13,353 nucleotides of DNA from Candidatus Gribaldobacteria bacterium. Its GTDB lineage: Bacteria > Patescibacteriota > Minisyncoccia > Minisyncoccales > CG1-02-41-26. Made by a program: the position numbers and the translations under genes. Where the stretch lies: NCBI GenBank assembly GCA_026396775.1, contig JAPLWD010000045.1, positions 1 to 13,353 on the forward strand, in the 5' to 3' direction. Every line of letters begins with the position of its first letter. Positions within the stretch are counted from its first letter, which is position 1. Below are positions 7,227 through 13,353 of the stretch, in pieces. The notes under the pieces are model-generated. The model saw only the letters and a program-made list of their open reading frames with translations, made no database searches and was not told where the DNA came from.

Positions 7227-9030
7227 TTACCCATCCAAAAAATCCTTCATTAGTTTCAGCTATAAAGTCTTGATTGGGCTTAAAAAGAGGATCACAAACT
7301 TGATTCCATCCGTCACGCACATCCCTCCCAGTACCTGAGCTTGGCAGGGGGCAAAAATAAGGGAACCTTCTAAATAAGTTTCCACATCTTTTCGCATCAG
7401 TTGACGGTCCTGTAAATATTTCAGGGAAAGAAAAAAGGTCTGTCAACTTAGGATTAGGATTTTGAATACAACTATAGCAACTGATACATCTGTCTCTTAA
7501 ATCCATAGACGGCACATCGGCTCCGCATTCTTGTTTTTGATATTGTCGTGAAGGCACGGTTAAAATGTTGGTGATAACATCATCAAAAATCGTATTCATA
7601 CTGGTTAGGGCTTTGAAGTAATTATTCATCATTTGGTTAAGAGCTTTTTTGTTGGCGTTATCTTTGGCAAACAAAAAGCTTAATTCAGGTGCCTCCATTA
7701 TTTTGCCCTTAATGTTGCCTCGCATATTTTGTTCAATTACATCAATCGTTGATATTGCCTCGGACTTTGCCACACTAAAACCCGCCAAACCACTAGCAAA
7801 ATCATCGATAATTTTCATCAACCCGCCCCAAGCCGCCACCGGCCCCCGATCTTCACCCTGAATAGCTGAACTAGCCAAAGGCCCCAAAGCGTCTGACCAT
7901 TTCAAGCCAATGTTGTCTAAAGACAAATATAGATTAGAGGCTTGTTTAATCAACCCCCAAACATTATTCACCAAAGTATCTACAGCTTTATAAAGGCCTT
8001 TCGCTGTGTCTACAGCGCTTTTAATTTTTTGAAAAATCTTAACTAATTTGTAAATTTTCTGTGCCCATAGCAAAGCCCCTCCGGGAACTACAGTTTTTAA
8101 AACATCGGCCATCGTAACGGTGTAAGCAATGGTGCCAAACTTTAAAAAACAAGCTGATTTACAGGTGCCCAAAAAGTTGCAAGTAGAAAATGGATCGGTG
8201 GCGTTATAAAGCAACTTAGCCTGAAAAACCGCTTGAGCCGCTTCTCTTTGCAATTGCTCTAAACTTAAACACGAGCGAGCTTTAGATAACCTCTCGGCTT
8301 GGGTTTTTGAGGTGGGCGTTGCGTTTGGATCGGTTTCAACCATTCCAAGCTCGCATTCACTTGGCAAAACAGGAGTTGGCACTTTAAACCGCCCAGTCTG
8401 GTCATCCAGTACGGCGGTTTGGAAATAATCTTTAGTTTTGCCATTTTTATCTGTTATTCGCCAGGTGTCTTGAAATTGGTTAAAAATATTTTCACATCTC
8501 TGGCATTTTCCATTTGCCTTTTTAAGACATTTGTCAGACTCTTTAATAATCGGACACATTGTTTTATTGACACCATTCTCAATAAAAGTACAGTTAGGAT
8601 TTGCATCAGCAGGCCAACCAAGGGCGTATTTTTTATCCTCACAACTAGCGCAAGCGCATATCCCTTCGTTGTTGTTCCTAGTATCTTTATCACCACTTTT
8701 GTTGCAAAATTTTGTACCTGTCTCGCAAGTAATGTTTTTGCAATCGCCATTGCTATTGCACTTATCCGCTCTGATACAGTTAGGATCAGTACAATCCTCT
8801 ATTTCTTCTTTATAAGGGCATGCTTTAAAAATTGTGCCAAAAAATAAACTACCATTATTATCATAAATGATACTCCCAGGAATCGGCAACATTTTAGTCA
8901 ACTTAGCAATATTTTCTTCAAGCCAACCCGCCTTAACCTGTTGAATCGGCATTAAAACCAAAATCAAAACCCCCAAGATCATCAATCCGGTTAATCCAAT
9001 TTTTATTTTTAATCTTGATATTTTCAACAT
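7135..9030 (-). CDS. Exported Cys-rich giant protein, N-terminal fragment (frame-broken)
   Basis: 631 residues as read. It starts at ATG 9030, three bases after the upstream TAG, with no obvious Shine-Dalgarno site. The N terminus is a textbook signal peptide: basic residues 1-10, hydrophobic core about 11-28, and a likely cleavage after VKA near residue 34. Residues 71-179 hold 15 Cys, including C-x5-C and CxC spacings. A long helical region follows (about 270-440), including IAYTVTMADVLKTVVPGGALLWAQ, which is only moderately hydrophobic. Another Cys group lies near the C terminus (CISCYSC, then CGNLF...YFCPLP). The final 21 residues (RNIDKRFNRW...) look unlike the rest and lie in the overlap with the next frame, whose reading there is a good continuation. 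I therefore read this as the first about 610 residues of a longer protein joined to the following two frames. The family is unknown. Confidence 0.85.
   Translation of the reverse strand: MLKISRLKIKIGLTGLMILGVLILVLMPIQQVKAGWLEENIAKLTKMLPIPGSIIYDNNGSLFFGTIFKACPYKEEIEDCTDPNCIRADKCNSNGDCKNITCETGTKFCNKSGDKDTRNNNEGICACASCEDKKYALGWPADANPNCTFIENGVNKTMCPIIKESDKCLKKANGKCQRCENIFNQFQDTWRITDKNGKTKDYFQTAVLDDQTGRFKVPTPVLPSECELGMVETDPNATPTSKTQAERLSKARSCLSLEQLQREAAQAVFQAKLLYNATDPFSTCNFLGTCKSACFLKFGTIAYTVTMADVLKTVVPGGALLWAQKIYKLVKIFQKIKSAVDTAKGLYKAVDTLVNNVWGLIKQASNLYLSLDNIGLKWSDALGPLASSAIQGEDRGPVAAWGGLMKIIDDFASGLAGFSVAKSEAISTIDVIEQNMRGNIKGKIMEAPELSFLFAKDNANKKALNQMMNNYFKALTSMNTIFDDVITNILTVPSRQYQKQECGADVPSMDLRDRCISCYSCIQNPNPKLTDLFSFPEIFTGPSTDAKRCGNLFRRFPYFCPLPSSGTGRDVRDGWNQVCDPLFKPNQDFIAETNEGFFGWVNGLFENKEERNIDKRFNRWLTNCYRYCIFK
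7190..7226 (-). other. Apparent +1 frameshift junction 1 (giant exported protein)
   Basis: The frame ending at 7135 and the frame starting at ATG 7226 overlap by 92 bases. The second frame has a TAA directly before its ATG and no signal peptide or ribosome binding site. Skipping one base in the A/G-rich tract (minus strand AAAGAAGAAAGAAA, about 7195-7208) joins ...GLFENKEE to EILIKDLIDGSPTV... without a break. Either the assembly or genome carries an indel in this low-complexity tract, or a +1 frameshift occurs there. Confidence 0.6.
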
Positions 9031-9033
9031 AAA

Positions 9034-12000
9034 CTACTTAGACAAAGGCAAACCAGTCAACGAGCTAACTGGCACAGCATTTTTGGCAATCATTTCAGCT
9101 AAAATAGATAGGTTGTCTACAAATTGATTAGTGATACAGTCGGTTACCGAAACGCAACATTTCTTTTCGCCCGTGGCTACTCCATTTACATAAACATCGC
9201 TACTGGCTCTTTTAATACAGCAAGCAAACTTAACACCACCAAAAGCATCCTTAACTTCCACGGGCTTACTTTTGTCGGGGCAAGTTTTAGTGTATTCTTC
9301 TCTAGCGTTAGCTAAGCGACACTGCCGACATTCATCTTCTTTACGGCCTGTTAAGCCTTTATAGCAACATTGCCCCTTATCTTTGATCTCTATTTCGCCT
9401 TTTTCAAACAAACAATTTTCTTTGGCCGGTTTCACTCGGCATTGAGGTTCACAAACCAAGGGCTGCCCTCCCGAACAACACTCCATCACCTTACTGCCAT
9501 CAGGCTGAACGGTTTCGCGATAAATTTCTTTTAAATTTGTAGTGTCACAAGCCGAATCAGTTACAACCTTACGACAAGTTCCCGAAGTGTTATCACCAAA
9601 ATTTTGACCCACTTTTTTAGTCCACAACTCCGAGATTTTATCCCACAGCCAATTAGGAGCTTCAACCAAAGCCTTATCAAACCCTTCCTGCACCTTACTT
9701 TGAAAAGCTGACACAGCCTTGTTAATTGGGTTTTCTATATAATTTTTATACCGCGTAGAGGCATTATAATACTGTTTGGCTGTGGCTTGTTGCCAAGATT
9801 TTGGAATTGTATTAAACAATAAATCCAAATACGGAGTTTTTAGCCAAGTATACCGGTTAGATAAAAGACCCATCACCGAATACTTCGGATCAGTTATTTT
9901 TTTTAGTAAATCGCTATCAAATAATTCACCCTCAAAATTGTCAGCTATTAAATTAAGCAGTGTTTTGCTGGCAAATAATTTCTGCCAATCTTTACCGCAC
10001 AACAACTCGGTTTTCGGGCAAACCAATGTTTTGTTGTCAACTATATAACTAACCAATTTCTTATTATTGGGTATATGCGACCCAATTGTACTACCTAAAA
10101 AGCTAGCTAAACTTTTAATGGCTTCGCCGGTACCTGTATCAGCATACAAATAAGCATCAGCTGTAAGTGCTTTCTCCCAAATTTGATAATCGGTGTCTTT
10201 AACCTGCCAAACCGCAATCACCTTTCCATCCCCGCCGGCTTTTTTATCAATTTCTTGCGCATCCTTTAGGGTTGGAGTTGCTGGTGTTTCAAGTTGTGCT
10301 TCGCCTTCTTTCTTTACATTCTGCGAAGTAATAATGGGCTCCAGCTCTTTACTGACATCACCCGCCCTAAAACGAGGGTCACTTTTTTTAGCCTTTGGAG
10401 TCCAATATGTAAAATTGATGGAAAAAATACCTAATTGATTTCTGGTGGCTAGCTCGGTTCCAATTTTACTTAAAGTGCTAGCAGGAGTATCACGATAAAT
10501 AAATCTAAAAAGCTGGTTTAAAATTTCTGGTAACTGTTCGGGCTTTGAATTTTTATTAATTAAATCAAATAAAATCCGAAATTCGGGGGGATAAATATAG
10601 TGTTCCATTGTTTGATCTAGCCCCATTAGTTGGGCGGGCGAATAATCCAAAGACAAGCAAGTAGAATAAGCGATCAATTCTTCTGGTTCTATATCCACAG
10701 CCTCAACATTCAAATCAGCTAAAGCCTTAAACACATCTGCAGTGGTTACTTCAGCCAGGCTTTCCACCGAATAAGGCAAAGCGTCTTTAGGTAGTTTTTT
10801 CAATTCTCCTGACTTTAAGGATTCAAAAGTGTACTTAGGATGCTGGTCTTTAAAATCTAACACTATTTTACCACAAACATCATTATGTAAAAATTCATAA
10901 GGTGTTCGACTTAAAAAGTTTTTAGTTGATCCCTGACCCTTTCCTCTTAACAAGCTGGCCTCTCCTGTCTTAAAGGGTTTGATTACTCCAAAAGGAATAT
11001 CGATTAGCACGTCATCAATGGTTTTATTCGGCGTAGTGAACATTGCCAAAACTGTTTTACCGGCCGCGTCAACATTACTGGGTATCCCAATTAAACTAGT
11101 ATAGGGCTCCATTTTACTCACATCAATTTTTCTTTCCTGCGCCACCAATTTGGCATCATTGCACCAGTCTGGCAGGCCAGCACAAATCCATTCGTAAGTG
11201 TTAATTTCTTCAACCTCATCTTTTGGCTTATTGCTGTAGTAAGCTTCAATGGCTGTTCTAATCATCAAATAGGCTCCATTGTGTTTTTCCATTAAATCAC
11301 AAGTTTGACAGTAAGGTTGCCAATCCTTGCCTAGCTGGGTTTTTGTAAAATCTGGCTTATCCCAATTAACGCAAGTTAAACCTTGTTGACCTATTTTTAC
11401 CCTAGCCTCCACAATACTACAACTTAAAGCCAGCATTTCAGCTGTGGTGTTGCCTAGTTGACGGTTAAAAGAGACTAGAGGGTTCTGGCAAGCGTAATAA
11501 TTAAAGTAGCAAGCGGCTTGTTTAATTTGATCTGCTGTAGTTTTAACCGTAAATTTTTCTTTGTCTATTACCGGGAAAAATCCAAAGCCTTGTTTTTGTA
11601 ACTCTTTAGCTCGCTGGGCCTTAGTTTTCTCTCTTGAATTTTGGATTATTTTAACAGCACCAGTTAGTTGAGTCGGCACCAATTTAATCGTTTGGCAATA
11701 TTGAGCTAAGGTTTTCTTTGCTGGATTGTCAACATCTATAGTAATGCCAAAATCTTGATCTAAAACCTCACCACAAACCATTTGCTTAATATTGCCTTTA
11801 GCAAACCTACTAATTAACCCACCAAAAACTAATTCTTGGATCGGACTGTTGATATATTCCTTAAAACTTTTACATCCTAATTTATCTTTAGTGCACTCAG
11901 CCTCTGGCTTATACTTCTTACAATCTGCTATGTCTTTGTCACAGTGAGTATCATATTGATCAATCAGGTCTTCGATTCGAGAGTTTAAAGTTTCAGCCAA

Positions 12001-12288
12001 ACTTTTACAAGGATAGGTGCCATCAGGATTTTTGTCGCAGGGGTAGACAGTATCCAAAGCTCCCATTGGAGTTTTATGCAAATTAGCATAAAGATCGCAA
12101 GCCTTCTCACCTATATTGGTACACCCTTGAGGATTTGAACCATTAGTATTCCTATAGGTTTTACCATCAACACATTGCGTCCAGGTATCATAACTTATTT
12201 CCAGCCCCTTCCAGCTGACCGCCTTCCCAGGCTCATCATCTTTCGTGTTGTCATCCCAAGTAATATTATCCCACGATAAAGGCTTCAT
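9034..12288 (-). CDS. Large Cys-rich protein of unknown family with C-terminal CC repeats
   Basis: A 1084-residue protein that I cannot assign to a family. It starts at ATG 12288, four bases after the upstream TAA; the only in-frame stop just upstream is a TGA at 12298-12300. The N terminus (MKPLSWDNITWDDNTKDDE) is polar and acidic and has no signal peptide or membrane helix, which is odd for a protein this rich in cysteine. Residues 40-170 have scattered Cys (about ten). A mostly helical middle follows, with Cys pairs such as CQTC and WICAGLPDWC. A Pro/Glu/Lys-rich linker (ETPATPTLKDAQ) lies near residue 650. The C terminus, residues about 905-1051, is a dense Cys block with four vicinal pairs (ECC, QCC, ACC, KCC) separated by CxxC-R units. 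The gene ends in TAG, three bases before the next ATG. Context points to an exported surface or secretion component. The missing signal peptide could mean it is the continuation of the upstream gene, or that it uses another export route. Confidence 0.88.
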   Translation of the reverse strand: MKPLSWDNITWDDNTKDDEPGKAVSWKGLEISYDTWTQCVDGKTYRNTNGSNPQGCTNIGEKACDLYANLHKTPMGALDTVYPCDKNPDGTYPCKSLAETLNSRIEDLIDQYDTHCDKDIADCKKYKPEAECTKDKLGCKSFKEYINSPIQELVFGGLISRFAKGNIKQMVCGEVLDQDFGITIDVDNPAKKTLAQYCQTIKLVPTQLTGAVKIIQNSREKTKAQRAKELQKQGFGFFPVIDKEKFTVKTTADQIKQAACYFNYYACQNPLVSFNRQLGNTTAEMLALSCSIVEARVKIGQQGLTCVNWDKPDFTKTQLGKDWQPYCQTCDLMEKHNGAYLMIRTAIEAYYSNKPKDEVEEINTYEWICAGLPDWCNDAKLVAQERKIDVSKMEPYTSLIGIPSNVDAAGKTVLAMFTTPNKTIDDVLIDIPFGVIKPFKTGEASLLRGKGQGSTKNFLSRTPYEFLHNDVCGKIVLDFKDQHPKYTFESLKSGELKKLPKDALPYSVESLAEVTTADVFKALADLNVEAVDIEPEELIAYSTCLSLDYSPAQLMGLDQTMEHYIYPPEFRILFDLINKNSKPEQLPEILNQLFRFIYRDTPASTLSKIGTELATRNQLGIFSINFTYWTPKAKKSDPRFRAGDVSKELEPIITSQNVKKEGEAQLETPATPTLKDAQEIDKKAGGDGKVIAVWQVKDTDYQIWEKALTADAYLYADTGTGEAIKSLASFLGSTIGSHIPNNKKLVSYIVDNKTLVCPKTELLCGKDWQKLFASKTLLNLIADNFEGELFDSDLLKKITDPKYSVMGLLSNRYTWLKTPYLDLLFNTIPKSWQQATAKQYYNASTRYKNYIENPINKAVSAFQSKVQEGFDKALVEAPNWLWDKISELWTKKVGQNFGDNTSGTCRKVVTDSACDTTNLKEIYRETVQPDGSKVMECCSGGQPLVCEPQCRVKPAKENCLFEKGEIEIKDKGQCCYKGLTGRKEDECRQCRLANAREEYTKTCPDKSKPVEVKDAFGGVKFACCIKRASSDVYVNGVATGEKKCCVSVTDCITNQFVDNLSILAEMIAKNAVPVSSLTGLPLSK
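9136..9576 (-). other. C-terminal vicinal-cysteine (CC) repeat block within the 1084-residue protein
   Basis: Codons about 905-1051 encode a block in which CC pairs recur (ECCSGG, QCCYKG, ACCIKR, KCCVSV). At least two units share the order CC, Gly-containing turn, C-x2-C-R, single C, then the next CC. The order and spacing look like a diverged tandem domain repeat, probably a small disulfide-stabilised fold. I cannot match it to a named domain. Confidence 0.6.
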
Positions 12289-12292
12289 AATT

Positions 12293-13353
12293 TTAATTCA
12301 CCGAGCTAGGCAAAATATCAGCCAATGTGCCCTCGGTTACAAACTTATGGAATTGAGTTTGCCAAGCCTGCATTTGGCTGATAAAAGGCCTCAAGGGAGT
12401 TAAGATGTTATCTTGCACATAAACTTCAGTATATTTAACGGCTGTATAAATAATAGTTTGCAAAAAAGCGGATAAAAGGCTACTAAAACCATTCACAGCC
12501 CCAGCAATAATTGTGCCCTTGTTAATCCCCTTAAGGTTAGCATCTTTAACAGTCACATAGGCACACTCTTTGCATTGGCCTGCTTTATTGGAACCACCAT
12601 CGTAGTCCCAGCAATACCCAGCCGACTGGCAAATTCGAGGCCGATTGCCTCCAGCTGCTTTACATACGCCCCAAGTCAACGAGAATAGCCCAGTCGCCTC
12701 GTCTCCCGTAACCTTTGCATCTCCCGTAAAGCTAACTAATTTAGTAATCTCCTCGGGGGTTAACTTCAAACATCTTAGTCCAATTCTAGCCAACTCCGTA
12801 TCAATTATTGGACTAGTCTTATTGCAAAGGTTTTCACGAGAACCATTCTCCATCAACGCCTCCCCTGTATTTAAAGTGTCGTTGCAATTAGCCAAATCGC
12901 GATCCGAAAAATACATCGGGTTGTCATTTTTATAATTCTCAACAATCTGATCTAACGACCCAGTCAATTTTCCACTTAAATATATTCCAACATCTTTGGC
13001 CGCATTTTTTTCCAAACCATCTAAATTGGTTAGCATCCCAGCGGTGCTAGAAGCCACAAACTTATCAATTTTGCCTAAAATTCTCATTACTACATCCAAG
13101 TACTGGGTTTCGCTAAGTTTTTGATTTAGTTTTTTCTGAATCAGCGGAAATTGTTTTACAAAACTTTGAGTTAAAATGTTGTGAGCGGTTACTCCCACCA
13201 AATTAATCGCCTCGGTATCTAACTTGACATTTAAGCCATCTTTAAAAATCCAATCCCGTAAGTCGCTATTTAAAAAGTTTTGTAAAGTGCTGGGCAAACG
13301 AGATTCAATAGTGCCCGACAACAAACCCGTAATTAAATTAGAAAAAAACTTAT
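12293..13353 (-). CDS. Helical Cys-containing protein of unknown family, 5' end outside window
   Basis: I do not recognise the family. The frame is open to the right edge of the window: codons upstream of a TTG near 13324 continue as ...KFFSNLITGLLSG..., so that TTG is not a convincing start and the true N terminus lies beyond the window. The visible 350 or so residues are mostly predicted helix, beginning with an amphipathic stretch. The middle holds about eleven Cys, with the densest run at CQSAGYCWDYDG...CKEC. A weakly hydrophobic, Gly/Ala-rich stretch (GTIIAGAVNGFSSLLSAFLQ) lies near the C terminus; it could be membrane-associated, but it is not a clear transmembrane helix. The gene stops with TAA only four bases before the ATG of the next gene, so the two are co-transcribed. 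The spaced Cys suggest an exported, disulfide-bonded protein (inference). It may be the N-terminal part of a protein continued in the downstream gene, because the next frame is offset by +1. Confidence 0.75.
   Translation of the reverse strand, partial: KFFSNLITGLLSGTIESRLPSTLQNFLNSDLRDWIFKDGLNVKLDTEAINLVGVTAHNILTQSFVKQFPLIQKKLNQKLSETQYLDVVMRILGKIDKFVASSTAGMLTNLDGLEKNAAKDVGIYLSGKLTGSLDQIVENYKNDNPMYFSDRDLANCNDTLNTGEALMENGSRENLCNKTSPIIDTELARIGLRCLKLTPEEITKLVSFTGDAKVTGDEATGLFSLTWGVCKAAGGNRPRICQSAGYCWDYDGGSNKAGQCKECAYVTVKDANLKGINKGTIIAGAVNGFSSLLSAFLQTIIYTAVKYTEVYVQDNILTPLRPFISQMQAWQTQFHKFVTEGTLADILPSSVN
12298..12302 (-). promoter_or_regulatory. Possible ribosome binding site (GGTGA) for the 1084-residue gene
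   Basis: On the minus strand GGTGA lies 9 bases before the ATG at 12288, inside the last codons of the upstream gene. The spacing is suitable, and it is one of the few Shine-Dalgarno-like sites in the window. It supports independent or coupled initiation at this ATG. The match is short and could be chance. Confidence 0.4.

Noticed and set aside
8419..8847. Plus-strand open frame of 142 codons with many hydrophobic residues.
   Set aside because: It lies fully opposite the Cys-rich N-terminal region of the exported protein at 7135-9030, which has a signal peptide and good composition. The plus-strand product is a Phe/Ile-rich mirror of that sequence with no ribosome site.
13322..13324. TTG as the start of the rightmost gene.
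   Set aside because: The frame stays open upstream to the edge of the window with sensible residues and there is no ribosome site, so the gene is simply cut by the window.

Overview
The window reads as an internal piece of a single, tightly packed operon. Every supported gene lies on the minus strand, so transcription runs from high to low coordinates. Gene boundaries are 3 to 25 bases, and no gap approaches 300 bases. No RNA gene, CRISPR array, integrase or transposase gene, recognisable promoter or terminator is visible. The DNA is AT-rich and the standard bacterial code fits, since TGG encodes Trp and TGA, TAA and TAG all act as stops. The style (very large exported Cys-rich proteins of unknown family, short AT-rich junctions with few Shine-Dalgarno sites, and a two-helix VirB2/TrbC-type pilin-like segment with an AAGD-type turn) suggests a Patescibacteria/CPR bacterium. 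That is an inference from style; no marker gene is present.

Layout in transcription order. (A) 12293-13353: the 3' part of a helical, Cys-containing protein that runs off the right edge. (B) 9034-12288: a 1084-residue protein with no signal peptide and a C-terminal block of repeated vicinal-cysteine (CC) motifs. (C) 3998-9030: three overlapping reading frames that look like one exported protein of about 1,680 residues, with a clear N-terminal signal peptide, broken by two apparent +1 frameshifts. (D) 2041-3972: an exported protein with a Cys-rich middle and a C-terminal MltB/SLT-type lytic transglycosylase domain. (E) 23-2035: a protein with a VirB2/TrbC-like membrane segment at its N terminus and a large exported part that appears to contain beta/gamma-crystallin-like motifs. 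Its last codons run into a short tandem repeat.

Working picture (inference): the operon encodes parts of a cell-envelope or surface apparatus. A pilin-like membrane anchor, a peptidoglycan-cutting enzyme and very large disulfide-rich extracellular proteins is a combination expected of a type IV secretion, conjugation or attachment structure. No ATPase (VirB4, VirB11 or VirD4) is in view, so the T4SS link rests on E and D alone. The most useful follow-ups are whether the frame breaks in C (and possibly at A/B) are real, and whether the A-B-C-D-E order is conserved in related genomes.
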